Shown here in pieces: positions 27,074 to 35,501 of a stretch of 64,000 bases of DNA. The notes below the pieces were generated by a model. It saw nothing but the letters and a program-made list of their open reading frames with translations. It was not told the origin of the DNA and made no database searches. The position numbers and the translations under genes are program-made. The stretch is from Bernardetia sp. ABR2-2B (GTDB lineage: Bacteria; Bacteroidota; Bacteroidia; Cytophagales; Bernardetiaceae): contig NZ_CP147020.1 in the NCBI RefSeq assembly GCF_037126435.1, forward strand, positions 3,011,001 to 3,075,000, given 5' to 3'. Numbering within the stretch: position 1 is the stretch's first letter; each line of letters starts with the position of its first letter.

Positions 27074-27799
27074 ATGACAGAACAGGAAATAGCAAAGTAT
27101 AAAGAACAGTTACGCCTTCGCAAATTAGGCGTAGCAATATATGAGTTACAAACTATTTTAGGACAAAAAATAAGTGCTACTGAAAAAACACAACAAGCAA
27201 AAAAATATTATCAAAAAATTGATAATGCAATAAAAAATGAGGAAGTAATTTTAGACTTGATGCACAAAATTACTGGAGAAAAAATAAATGTAGAGGAGTA
27301 TAAAACGCCTGTAAAAACACAGCCTATTCCCATAAGAAAAAATCAAGCAATTTTAGATGAGCTTTTACAAAGTGAGGAGACCAAACAACCACCTAAACCA
27401 CAAACTCAAAACCCTCCTATCACAGAAATTCCACAACCAATAGCATCAAACTCTTTTCCAATAACGACATATCTTTCCATAAGAGATATTCACAAAGAGG
27501 ATGATGAGACCTTTTTTAAAAAGGGTAGGAATAAAGCTGTCAGTAATAGTATTTTTGTGATTCATCAAACTTCAAATACAGAAGCTACTTTCGAAACTTG
27601 TAAGGAGATAAAAACCAATTTTTTCAATTCATTTTATCGCTCTCTGTCTGGTTTTGTTTTTGCCTTTGAAGTAGTAGGTTCACCTTCTTTTGAAGATGAT
27701 AAAGTAGAGACATTAGAAAAAGGAAAGCTAACTAAAAAAAATGATTACTGGAAAGTAACTCAAAAAGCCAAAATACAATTTAAGAAAGAGGAAGAATAA
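27074..27799 (+). CDS. Cytoplasmic protein sharing the C-terminal domain of its neighbour
   Basis: 241 residues without signal or membrane segment. Residues 1-80 are helical and charged (AKYKEQLRLRKLGVAIYELQ), 85-130 a Pro/Gln-rich linker. Residues about 132-237 repeat the domain at the end of the preceding gene: YLSIRDI, SNSIFVI, a Phe/Arg-rich helix (FFNSFYRSL) and GKLTKKNDYWKVTQKAKI. It is 40 bases after that gene, and its stop overlaps the next start (TAATG). The pair might form hetero-oligomers through this domain. Function unknown. Confidence 0.72.
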   Translation: MTEQEIAKYKEQLRLRKLGVAIYELQTILGQKISATEKTQQAKKYYQKIDNAIKNEEVILDLMHKITGEKINVEEYKTPVKTQPIPIRKNQAILDELLQSEETKQPPKPQTQNPPITEIPQPIASNSFPITTYLSIRDIHKEDDETFFKKGRNKAVSNSIFVIHQTSNTEATFETCKEIKTNFFNSFYRSLSGFVFAFEVVGSPSFEDDKVETLEKGKLTKKNDYWKVTQKAKIQFKKEEE

Positions 27800-28305
27800 T
27801 GTTTGATAGACCAGAAGAAAAAAAACCACGAAATACAGGAAGAGTAAATAATAATGCAGAAAATACAAGCTCTTCGAAAACAAACATAAATTATCTTTAT
27901 ATATTCATTGGTATTTTTGTAGTAGTTGGAATTATTGGTGGTGGAATTTTCCTATATAGTTTAGGTAAAAAATCAAATTTACCTTCTGTTACAGAAAATA
28001 CAGTTCCAATTACAGAAATCACAGCTACAAGAACAGAAGAAATTCCATTTCAAGAACTTACAGGAAAATACACAGGAAGTATCAATAATCAGCCTATTAC
28101 AGTAACCATATTTTCAGAAGGAGAAAAAAAGCGTTATTCTTATTCAAAAAATAGTCGTCTTTCCTATATGCTTTTTCATTTCCCTGCAACTAATGATATA
28201 AATTTTCATAGACCCAAAGAAGGTTTGGCAGAGTTTAGAGCTTTCAAAGAAGGGAATACGATTATTTTACGCTCTCTAAAAGTTGAATTACGAAAAATAA
28301 ACTAA
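27799..28305 (+). CDS. Single-span membrane protein of the tubulin-like cluster
   Basis: 168 residues; the ATG overlaps the stop of the previous gene by one base, typical of translational coupling. Residues 1-30 are polar and Asn-rich, then a membrane helix (YLYIFIGIFVVVGIIGGGIF, near 33-53), then a beta-rich domain outside the membrane that starts LTGKYTGSINNQPITVTI (near 92). That domain has the look of a small lipocalin-like or beta-sandwich fold. No signal peptidase site is clear. Unrecognised family; co-operonic by overlap. Confidence 0.7.
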   Translation: MFDRPEEKKPRNTGRVNNNAENTSSSKTNINYLYIFIGIFVVVGIIGGGIFLYSLGKKSNLPSVTENTVPITEITATRTEEIPFQELTGKYTGSINNQPITVTIFSEGEKKRYSYSKNSRLSYMLFHFPATNDINFHRPKEGLAEFRAFKEGNTIILRSLKVELRKIN

Positions 28306-28310
28306 CTCAA

Positions 28311-28751
28311 ATGCCTATAATAAGAAGTAAATACCAATCTGAAACAACAACTATTGAAGAATTTTATGCGAATGAAGATGTAGGAATGGCTCTTGTAAGG
28401 TTAGGAAAAGAGATGCTCAAGTTAATAGAGTTTATTAATAAAAACTTTACTGAAACAGAGTTATTTGTTTTTACATCACATTATAGAATGTGTATTCAAG
28501 ATAAAGATTCTGAGCGATTAGAAGAATTTGTTACTATTAATGCTTCTCCATTTCTAGAGAATTATCATTTCCACTACAAGTTACCTATTGAAAAAAGTCC
28601 TTGGAAAGATGCTTGGATTACTGGCAAAGCAGAAAGTGTAGAAGAAGGTCTAATCTTTCTAATAAAATCAATGATTGGTACAGAGAAATGGAAAAGTAAT
28701 AAGGAACTGAAAAGTTTAGCTAAGAAGTATAATATCTATGATAAGGATTGA
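28311..28751 (+). CDS. Hypothetical protein closing the tubulin-like cluster
   Basis: 146 residues, soluble, mainly helical, no recognised domain. It begins five bases after the preceding stop, so it belongs to the same transcript. Motifs: DVGMALVRLGKEMLKLIEFI (near 23-43) and a middle part rich in aromatic residues (NYHFHYKLPIEKSPWKDAW). Its 3' end overlaps the convergent coaE gene by 16 bases, so the cluster ends here. Function unknown. Confidence 0.68.
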   Translation: MPIIRSKYQSETTTIEEFYANEDVGMALVRLGKEMLKLIEFINKNFTETELFVFTSHYRMCIQDKDSERLEEFVTINASPFLENYHFHYKLPIEKSPWKDAWITGKAESVEEGLIFLIKSMIGTEKWKSNKELKSLAKKYNIYDKD

Positions 28752-29371
28752 AATTTTTCATGAAGCTCTAAAACCTGCTTAATCAAAGAATGAGAAGCGT
28801 CATTATAAATCACAAAGTCGGCACGTCTTAGCTTTTCTTCTTCTGGCATTTGCTTAGAAATAATAGCTTTTACTTGTTCTTCGCTTCGGTGCGAATCTCT
28901 TTTTAACACTCTTTTTATACGCTCTTCCAAAGGCGCATGAACTACAATAATAGCATCTAAAACTTTATAGGAATCAGATTCAAACATTAGAGCTGCTTCT
29001 TTCAATAAGTACGGGCTTTTGGCTGCATTTTCATTGTACCAATGTTGATAATCTCTTCCTACGGCTGGGTGTACAATAGAATTGAGAATTTCTATTTTTT
29101 CGTTATTCTCTTGATTAGAAAAAACAGTTTTGACTAAGTAATCTCTATTAATCTCATTTTCACTTAAATAAACTTCATCTCCAAAGGCTTTTTTGAGTTC
29201 TTTTTTCAGAATATCATCTGTTATCATTACCATCTTTGCACGAGTGTCAGCATCATAAACAGCTATTCCTAGCGTTTCGAAGATTTTACAAACCGTACTT
29301 TTTCCTGTTCCTATTCCACCAGTTATTCCTAACTGAAGAATTTTATTTTTTTTAGTTATTTGTTTTTTCAT
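28736..29371 (-). CDS. coaE: Dephospho-CoA kinase
   Basis: 211 residues; last step of coenzyme A synthesis, phosphorylating the 3'-hydroxyl of dephospho-CoA with ATP. The N-terminus has the P-loop LGITGGIGTGKSTV (near 13-26) and the following LGIAVYDADTRAK with the catalytic Asp. The lid segment has RVLKRDSHRSEEQVKA and the C-terminal part RRADFVIYND, both typical of CoaE. Length fits. It is downstream of the DUF4231 and DUF3124 genes with a 16-base gap, so one transcript is likely. Confidence 0.93.
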   Translation of the reverse strand: MKKQITKKNKILQLGITGGIGTGKSTVCKIFETLGIAVYDADTRAKMVMITDDILKKELKKAFGDEVYLSENEINRDYLVKTVFSNQENNEKIEILNSIVHPAVGRDYQHWYNENAAKSPYLLKEAALMFESDSYKVLDAIIVVHAPLEERIKRVLKRDSHRSEEQVKAIISKQMPEEEKLRRADFVIYNDASHSLIKQVLELHEKFQSLS

Positions 29372-29387
29372 TTTTATAAAACTTATT

Positions 29388-30014
29388 TTATGATATTGGA
29401 GGTGGATTCTTTTTTAGAATATCGTCTGTTGGATTATCATCTTCATCATCTTGATTTTGTACACCTTGTAAGAAACGGTTTATATCAGAAGCAACAGTTC
29501 CCTCTATTCGTTCTACAAAAAGCCTTTTCATTGCCATTTCATTAAGACCTTGATAGGGAGGAATTTTGAAATCATAATAATACTGTTCTTTTTTTAGATT
29601 TTCAGCGATATTTCTATAATTATACCAATTACTCATCGGTTGTTGTAGTTTGTCAAGTGCAGCCACCACAGCAATAACTCCTGAAATAATAGCACTCATT
29701 AGTCCACTATATTCTTTTATAGCTGGAACATATCCACCAACAGCAACAATAATTGGAATCAAAGCACCCAAAAAAATGACGATTCGCTGATACCACATAA
29801 AAAGATTCTTATTAATAACAGCTTTTTTATCATACCAAATTACTTGTTCCATATAACGCTTCATAAAATAATCTACATAATCATTATGCGTCGTAATTTG
29901 ATGATAATTATACTTTTGTCCATACATTTCTATCTTAGTGTCATAAGGATTATGAGTATAGTTTTGTGATGAACCTGTTGAGTTTTTTTGTTTTTTATTT
30001 GTTTTGTCTTCCAT
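29388..30014 (-). CDS. DUF4231/SLATT-like membrane protein
   Basis: 208 residues. A polar N-terminus is followed by YMEQVIWYDKKAVINKN (near 49-65) and two membrane helices: YQRIVIFLGALIPIIVAVGGY and GLMSAIISGVIAVVAALDKL, then MSNWYNYRNIAENLKKEQYYY. This order (helix with WYDKKA, two spans, WY..R..AE.LK.E) is typical of DUF4231, a relative of the SLATT domain found as pore-like effectors. Here it sits in a housekeeping operon with coaE, which suggests an ordinary envelope role. Its start overlaps the preceding lipoprotein gene by 20 bases. Ends in a Pro-rich acidic tail. Confidence 0.75.
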   Translation of the reverse strand: MEDKTNKKQKNSTGSSQNYTHNPYDTKIEMYGQKYNYHQITTHNDYVDYFMKRYMEQVIWYDKKAVINKNLFMWYQRIVIFLGALIPIIVAVGGYVPAIKEYSGLMSAIISGVIAVVAALDKLQQPMSNWYNYRNIAENLKKEQYYYDFKIPPYQGLNEMAMKRLFVERIEGTVASDINRFLQGVQNQDDEDDNPTDDILKKNPPPIS

Positions 30015-30663
30015 ATTCTTTCAAAGTTTTTGAAGTAGCCGTGAACGAAAGTCCCCAGTTTGATTCTGTACTAATCATGATAGTTTCTACCATAGGGGCA
30101 ACAATTGGTTTGCTACTTCTCCATTCTAAAATGAAATTTGCTCCTACTCCTCCTCTATCATCATAAAGCGCAATAACGTGGTTTTTAGTTTCCAAACTAT
30201 TTACTTTTATAGGTAATTCAGAAGCTTTTATTTCCTTCAAAATATTTCCTTCTGTATCATAATATTCCAGACGAGTAATATAAAATTCGCCATCAAGATT
30301 TACGTTTCTGATGCTGAGTGTTGAAGAAAGTCGCTCTGTACGGTGGTGTCCAATACTATAAATTTCTGAATAAACAGGAACATACAAAAGCTGCCCAAAA
30401 CCTAAAGAATCTTTTAGTTCTTGTGAAGGGAATGTATTCGAACTAAGCGCATTTTTGTCTTTTATACTGGTTAGTTTTATCAAACTTTTTGAGTTTAATT
30501 CTTTGATATAGTTTACATCTTCATCAGTATAAGTGGTTTCCGAACTAGATTGAGAAATAAATTCTTTTGAACCATGCTCACATGAAGAGAGCAAAAATAG
30601 ATTAATAAAACCTATACAGAGTATAAAAAGGGTTGATAAAAATGAAGATTTTTTTTTGAGCAT
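29995..30663 (-). CDS. DUF3124 lipoprotein
   Basis: 222 residues. Long signal peptide with lipobox FLLSSCEH (Cys near 28). From about residue 90 the sequence fits DUF3124: LYVPVYSEIYSIGHH, LSSTLSIRNVNLDGEFYI, YYDTEGNILKEI, GGVGANFILEW and PMVETIMIS. The domain is beta-rich and of unknown biochemical role. Probably anchored in the outer membrane. Its 3' end overlaps the DUF4231 gene by 20 bases, so the two are translationally linked. Family call is from recall of its motifs. Confidence 0.78.
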   Translation of the reverse strand: MLKKKSSFLSTLFILCIGFINLFLLSSCEHGSKEFISQSSSETTYTDEDVNYIKELNSKSLIKLTSIKDKNALSSNTFPSQELKDSLGFGQLLYVPVYSEIYSIGHHRTERLSSTLSIRNVNLDGEFYITRLEYYDTEGNILKEIKASELPIKVNSLETKNHVIALYDDRGGVGANFILEWRSSKPIVAPMVETIMISTESNWGLSFTATSKTLKEYGRQNK

Positions 30664-30717
30664 ATTTTTATGAAATAAAGTAGTTTGAAATTCAATTAAT
30701 TACTTATCACTATTTCC

Positions 30718-32448
30718 TTATTCATCAATTAATTCTTCTCTAATTTTGGAAATTAAAGAATAAACTTCACGTTGAGGTAAATAATAATACTGTAAGGCTT
30801 GTGTAAAAAGTTCTAAATTAGTTTCTAATTCATCAGTTACGACTATATCAGCACCTGCTTTTTCGATGGTTGCAATATCTTTTGCACGTTTGTTTCTTAC
30901 CAACACGCCAACCTCTGAATTGAGGTATTTTATTTTATGAGTAAGCACTTTTGTAATTTCTAAATCTGTCAGAGTAATGACGACTATACGAGCTTTGTCA
31001 AAGTGAACTTGATGCTGAACTTCTTCATTCATTGCATCACCAAATAAGATGTTTTTTCTATACAAGCTATCTTTTTTTACTTTTTTAGGGTCAGTTTCGA
31101 TAATTATGAATGGAATATTTGATAATCGTGCAGCTTTAGCAATTGTTTTTCCATTATAGCCAAAACCTATAATTACGATATGGTCTTCTAAGTTTTTGTC
31201 CTTAAATTCGTGCAAAAATTCTGGAAGTTTTACTCTCTTAGTTGCCCAGTTACTTATCACTTTTGGTTTCGGTAGTTTATAAATCAAGAAGTGAGCTATT
31301 TTTTTAGAGTTAAGAATAAGCATAGGTGCTATTGCCATAGACAAAACAGAAGTGGAAAGGAAATATTGATAAAGCTCAATAGGCATCAAACCAATTTCAG
31401 TTCCTGATTTTGCAAGGATAAAAGCAAACTCTCCAATCTGACAAATAGAAATACCTACCATAATAGCTGTTTTTGCAGTTATTTTCAGTGCCTTCACTGC
31501 CCAAAAAGCCAAAAATGCTTGAATTGCCATACTCATAATAGTAAGTAGAAGAATTTCGCCAAGGTTGTACCACAAAAAATTTATGTCCATCAACATTCCA
31601 ATAGAAATGAAGAAAATACTGGTAAAGATTTCTTTAAATGGCAAAATATAACTCGTTGCATCGTGAGAATAATCAGATTCTGACATTACTAACCCTGCCA
31701 AAAAAGCTCCTAAAGCAAGAGAGAGACCAGCTAAAGAAGTGAGATAAGCCACAGAAAAACAAATTACAACAATAGTAGAGATGAAAAGCTCTTTACTTTT
31801 AGTCATGACAACTAAATTGAGAAATGGCTTCAGGACAAATTTTGAAATCAATACCAAGAATGCTAATACAGCAGCCGTTTTTACAATCATCAGGAATATC
31901 TCTTGTACAACATTGTCAGCCAAACCAGCCAAAATAGGCATCATGAGCATCATAGGAACGACAGCAATATCTTGAAAAATTAGAATGGCGAGAATAATCT
32001 GTCCATGTGGACTTCCCATTTCGCCACGAGTTTGGAGTAGTTTTAATACAATAGCCGTACTGCTAAGTGTCGAAAGAAAACCATAGAAAATAGCAATAGG
32101 CAGGTAATCAATCGTTCCGAAATAGGTAATGAAGGCAAAAACAGTTGTTGTTAGGATAAGTTGGAGAGAACCAGCTATAAAAACAGCTTTTCTAATTCTT
32201 ATTAGATTAGGAAGCGAAAACTCCATTCCAATCGTAAAAAGAAGTAAAACTACACCAATTTCTGCCAAAATATCAATATGTTCTTGGCTTGTAACTAATT
32301 TCAGAACATAAGGACCTGCTAGTACGCCAGTAAGCAAAAAGCCTACAATACTTGGCAAACTCACTCGGTGTAAAAGTAATATTACAGGAATAGCAAGAGC
32401 CAAGATGATAACTACATCACTAAGAATAGAGGGAATAGATAGAAGCAT
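30718..32448 (-). CDS. Kef-type cation/proton antiporter (CPA2) with RCK domain
   Basis: 576 residues. The first 380 form a CPA2 exchanger of about twelve membrane helices, including GFLLTGVLAGPYVLKLV and the conserved QDIAVVPMM helix that carries the ion-binding Asp. Residues about 420-560 are a TrkA-N/RCK nucleotide-binding domain (HIVIIGFGYNGKTIAKAARL). Such proteins exchange K+ or Na+ for protons and are gated by NAD(H) or glutathione adducts. The protein ends after TrkA-N without a TrkA-C domain. It stands alone, divergent from the ribosomal-protein cluster. Confidence 0.9.
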   Translation of the reverse strand: MLLSIPSILSDVVIILALAIPVILLLHRVSLPSIVGFLLTGVLAGPYVLKLVTSQEHIDILAEIGVVLLLFTIGMEFSLPNLIRIRKAVFIAGSLQLILTTTVFAFITYFGTIDYLPIAIFYGFLSTLSSTAIVLKLLQTRGEMGSPHGQIILAILIFQDIAVVPMMLMMPILAGLADNVVQEIFLMIVKTAAVLAFLVLISKFVLKPFLNLVVMTKSKELFISTIVVICFSVAYLTSLAGLSLALGAFLAGLVMSESDYSHDATSYILPFKEIFTSIFFISIGMLMDINFLWYNLGEILLLTIMSMAIQAFLAFWAVKALKITAKTAIMVGISICQIGEFAFILAKSGTEIGLMPIELYQYFLSTSVLSMAIAPMLILNSKKIAHFLIYKLPKPKVISNWATKRVKLPEFLHEFKDKNLEDHIVIIGFGYNGKTIAKAARLSNIPFIIIETDPKKVKKDSLYRKNILFGDAMNEEVQHQVHFDKARIVVITLTDLEITKVLTHKIKYLNSEVGVLVRNKRAKDIATIEKAGADIVVTDELETNLELFTQALQYYYLPQREVYSLISKIREELIDE

Positions 32449-33000
32449 TGCATAGAAATTAGGGTAAGATTAGGATATTATTAAGAGGCTGATACAGAAA
32501 AATAATTACTTCTAAAGATAATAAATTATGAGAAAGTAAAAAATTAGCAATTAGAAATTGATTTGGTCATATCAATAATATTTTTTATTCATAAAAATTG
32601 CAATTTCAAAAAAAAGAGTTTATATTTGCAGTTCTATTCAAAAGAGTAAAAACAAGATAAGATATTGAAAATGAGCCTTCTCAGCACATTAAATTTACAA
32701 ACTTGTTGTTTTATGATACGTTTGTAAATGAGTATTTTAAGCAACTTTTAGGTACTCACTAGGCAAAATACAGTTTTAAGATACGATGCAACTTCTAAAA
32801 ATTGTTTTTTCTAGTTTTAAATTTGCATTCATTTTTAATCGTATATAATTAGTTTATAATACGTATTTTATCTCATAACATCTTTTTTAGAGTTTTACGA
32901 AATTAAAAATACAACTCGTATTTCATTTATATTTACAACTTAGAAAAACAAAAACTCATTATTATAATTTATTTTTGTTTTACTATAAATTTTATTCATT
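32449..33000 (+). promoter_or_regulatory. Promoter and long leader of rpmB
   Basis: TTG at 32598-32600, 20 bases, then TATATTTG at 32621-32628: a full Bacteroidota promoter. Transcription from here would give a leader of about 365 bases before rpmB. The leader contains a possible short ORF at 32671-32727 (18 codons with two adjacent Cys codons) whose end overlaps a stem, TTTACAAAC/GTTTGTAAA. Beyond this I see only AT-rich sequence. Long leaders before ribosomal protein genes often bind a ribosomal protein, but that is not shown here. Confidence 0.6.
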
Positions 33001-33267
33001 ATGGCACGAGTGTGTGACATCACTGGCAAAAGAACGCAAACAGGAAACAATGTTTCTCATGCGAATAACAAAACAAAACGTTGTTTTTATCCAAACTTGC
33101 AGAAAAAACGTTTTTATATTGCTGAAGAAGATCGTTTCGTTACTTTGAAAGTTTCGACTTCTGCAATCCGTACTATCAGTAAAAACGGAATCCTTCCTAC
33201 AATGCGTAAAGCAGTAGCGAAAGGACACTTGCACAAAAGTTTTTTAAAACCTGCTCAAGAAGCATAG
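33001..33267 (+). CDS. rpmB: 50S ribosomal protein bL28
   Basis: 88 residues of bL28. It starts [20 protein letters not shown], the family signature, with the basic [16 protein letters not shown] next, and ends in a helix typical of the protein. A structural protein of the large subunit. First gene of the rpmB-rpmG-DUF4295-ftsY cluster common to Bacteroidota. The gap to rpmG (265 bases) includes a dispersed repeat, so an extra promoter is possible. No Shine-Dalgarno site precedes it. Confidence 0.97.
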   Translation: MARVCDITGKRTQTGNNVSHANNKTKRCFYPNLQKKRFYIAEEDRFVTLKVSTSAIRTISKNGILPTMRKAVAKGHLHKSFLKPAQEA

Positions 33268-33268
33268 A

Positions 33269-33306
33269 GGATAATTACGAATTAAAAATTACGAATTACG
33301 AATTTA
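33269..33306 (+). repeat. Dispersed AT-rich intergenic repeat, AATTACGAATT type
   Basis: Contains AATTACGAATT, AAAATTACGAATT and ACGAATTTAA in series; same family as 1229, 35329 and 54613. A partial copy lies at 34110-34124, and the flanks at 33340 and 34160 share AGTATGTTATTTAATTT. Confidence 0.7.
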
Positions 33307-33532
33307 ATACATTGAACATCAATGATTTATTATTCGAAACAAGTATGTTATTTAATTTAAACTCCTAAACTAGTTTTAAGACTTGAGTTTGATTTGCTTA
33401 TTAAACTGAATAAATTATGTTTATAATTGTTTTTTGAGCATCTTAATCAAAATATAACTTTACATCTCTACTTTTGAAACTTTACTTGATATATATCATA
33501 AAATAAGATTCAAAAGTTAATTTATTATTATC

Positions 33533-33715
33533 ATGGCTAAGAAAGGCAACCGAGTACAAGTGATTTTGGAATGTATGGAACACAAAACATCTGGCGTTCC
33601 AGGTACTTCTCGTTATATCACTACAAAAAATCGTAAAAATGTAACAGAGCGTTTGGAATTGAAAAAATACAATCCAATCCTTAAAAAACATACGATGCAC
33701 AGAGAGATTAAGTAA
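33533..33715 (+). CDS. rpmG: 50S ribosomal protein bL33
   Basis: 60 residues of bL33: [19 protein letters not shown], then [20 protein letters not shown], which is the conserved core, and the end HTMHREIK. It binds near the E site of the large subunit. Zn-binding Cys pairs of the C+ form are missing (only one Cys is present), so this is the zinc-free type. Second gene of the cluster; 91 bases lie before the next small gene. Confidence 0.97.
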   Translation: MAKKGNRVQVILECMEHKTSGVPGTSRYITTKNRKNVTERLELKKYNPILKKHTMHREIK

Positions 33716-33806
33716 TTTTTTATTATCTTATCTTTCATTCAAATTAGATTTTAATCATATTAGATAGTCAAGCTATTTAGTATTCACTCATTTAAGTTTA
33801 ACTATT

Positions 33807-33965
33807 ATGGCTAAGAAAGTAGTAGCAACCCTCAAAAAAGAAGGTGGTCAGAAATGGGCAAAAGTAATCCGTACAATACGTTCGGAAAAAACTGGAGCTT
33901 ATACATTTAAGGAAGAAATTGTTCCAGAACAAATGGTACAAGAAGTAATGAATCGCAAAAGCTAA
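33807..33965 (+). CDS. DUF4295 small ribosomal protein, likely bL38
   Basis: A 52-residue basic protein starting MAKKVVATLKKEGGQKWAKV and ending QEVMNRKS. DUF4295 proteins lie between rpmG and ftsY in almost all Bacteroidota. As I recall, the Flavobacterium johnsoniae ribosome structure added a new large-subunit protein called bL38, and this family is my candidate for it; the match is from memory. High Lys content and short length suit an rRNA-binding role. A terminator follows after 80 bases. Confidence 0.85.
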   Translation: MAKKVVATLKKEGGQKWAKVIRTIRSEKTGAYTFKEEIVPEQMVQEVMNRKS

Positions 33966-34044
33966 ATTTTATATAATAAATAGCCTTTCAGTTTATTAAT
34001 ACTTCAATAGTCCTTAAAAATGGTATTTATTAAAGCAAAAGACT

Positions 34045-34086
34045 AAAAGTCCCACGACAGTAATGTTTTTAGGGACTTTTTTTCAT
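34045..34086 (+). terminator. Terminator after the ribosomal protein genes
   Basis: AAAGTCCC / GGGACTTT stem with a loop of about 18 bases and a run of T. It separates the ribosomal genes from ftsY. Confidence 0.75.
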
Positions 34087-34359
34087 TCATATTATCTTGT
34101 ATTTCATTAGGAACAATTACGAATGTAATGCTCTGATAGTCAGTAATTTGTTATTTTGAAATGAGTATGTTATTTAATTTCAATTTCTTATATAAATTAC
34201 TAGTTAGTCATTTATAAAAAAATACTAAGTCAAGAATACTGAAAAACTGAATACAAATCTGTATTTTTGTATTTCTGATATCGAATCCTAGAAGCTTTCA
34301 AAGTCTCTCAGGGTTTATGTTTCATAACTTATCTTCTCCACCCATTTTCGAACAACAGT

Positions 34360-35319
34360 ATGTCTATTTTCAAGAAATTTTTTACTAAAGAACAAAAACA
34401 AACGCTAGACAAAGGTCTTGAAAAATCAAAAACTAATTTTTTTGATAAAATTGGAAAAGCTATTGCAGGAAAGTCAAAAGTCGATGACGATATTTTAGAC
34501 GAACTTGAGAATATCTTAGTTGCCTCTGATGTAGGTGTTGATACAACAGTTAAAATCATTAATCGTATCGAAAAACGTGTTGCAGAAGATAAATATACTA
34601 CCACTTCAGAGCTTGATAGAATATTAAGAGAAGAAATAGCTGCTCTTTTGGCTGAAAATAACTCTTCTGATGTAGAAAATTATGACCTTCCAAGCACTGT
34701 AAAGCCATATGTTCTGTTAGTAGTGGGAGTGAATGGTGTAGGAAAAACGACAACTATTGGAAAACTAGCTGCCAAATATAAGGCTTCCGGTAAAAAAGTA
34801 TTATTAGGAGCTGCCGATACATTTCGTGCTGCTGCCGTCGACCAACTTATCGAATGGGGGCGTAGAGTAGATGTTCCTGTGATTTCAAAAGGAATGAATG
34901 TTCACCCTGCAACTGTCGCTTATGAAACTGTAGAAGAAGGAATTAGACAAGGTGCAGATATTGTAATTATAGATACAGCAGGACGTTTGCAAACAAAAGT
35001 AAACCTAATGAACGAGCTAACAAAAGTTCATAAAGTAATCAAAAAGCATATTCCTGATGCTCCACACGAAGTAATGTTAGTATTAGATGGAAGTACAGGA
35101 CAAAATGCGTTTATGCAAGCAAAGGAATTTACAAAAGCAACTGAGGTTAGTTCTTTAGCCATCACAAAATTAGACGGAACAGCAAAAGGAGGCGTAGTAA
35201 TTGGAATTTCTGACCAATTCAAAATTCCTGTAAAATATATTGGTGTAGGAGAAAAAGTAGAAGACCTTCAAATTTTTAATAAAAAAGAATTTGTAGAATC
35301 GTTTTTTACAAGAGGATAA
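34360..35319 (+). CDS. ftsY: Signal recognition particle receptor FtsY
   Basis: 319 residues: N domain (about 1-110, helical) and SRP-type GTPase. G1 is GVNGVGKTTTIGKLA (near 122-136), G2 region DTFRAAAVDQL, G3 DTAGRLQ and G4 TKLDGTAKGG; the end VEDLQIFNKKEFVESFF is the usual FtsY C-terminus. It docks ribosomes with SRP at the membrane. The acidic A domain of E. coli FtsY is absent, as in other Bacteroidota; KKFFTKEQKQTL at the N-terminus may touch lipid. Ends the rpmB cluster. Confidence 0.96.
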   Translation: MSIFKKFFTKEQKQTLDKGLEKSKTNFFDKIGKAIAGKSKVDDDILDELENILVASDVGVDTTVKIINRIEKRVAEDKYTTTSELDRILREEIAALLAENNSSDVENYDLPSTVKPYVLLVVGVNGVGKTTTIGKLAAKYKASGKKVLLGAADTFRAAAVDQLIEWGRRVDVPVISKGMNVHPATVAYETVEEGIRQGADIVIIDTAGRLQTKVNLMNELTKVHKVIKKHIPDAPHEVMLVLDGSTGQNAFMQAKEFTKATEVSSLAITKLDGTAKGGVVIGISDQFKIPVKYIGVGEKVEDLQIFNKKEFVESFFTRG

Positions 35320-35328
35320 TCTTTTTCA

Positions 35329-35367
35329 GGAACAATTACGAATTAAAAATTACGGATTACGAGTTTA
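35329..35367 (+). repeat. Dispersed AT-rich intergenic repeat, AATTACGAATT type
   Basis: Starts GGAACAATTACGAATT and continues with two similar units, ten bases after the ftsY stop. Best match to the copy at 1229 on the other strand. Confidence 0.7.
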
Positions 35368-35434
35368 AATGCTTAAAAATCAATTAGTTGAAAAAATAAA
35401 AGTATCAATTTATTTAATTTCTATTCCTCATAAA

Positions 35435-35470
35435 AAAACACTAGACTTTAAAAGTTTAGTGTTTTTTTTC
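35435..35470 (+). terminator. Terminator of ftsY
   Basis: AAAACACTA / TAGTGTTTT stem followed by eight T. Because the left side is A-rich, it may also serve the convergent pseudouridine synthase gene. Confidence 0.8.
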
Positions 35471-35501
35471 GTTTTGAAATAACAGAAGCTTCTGATTAAA
35501 T

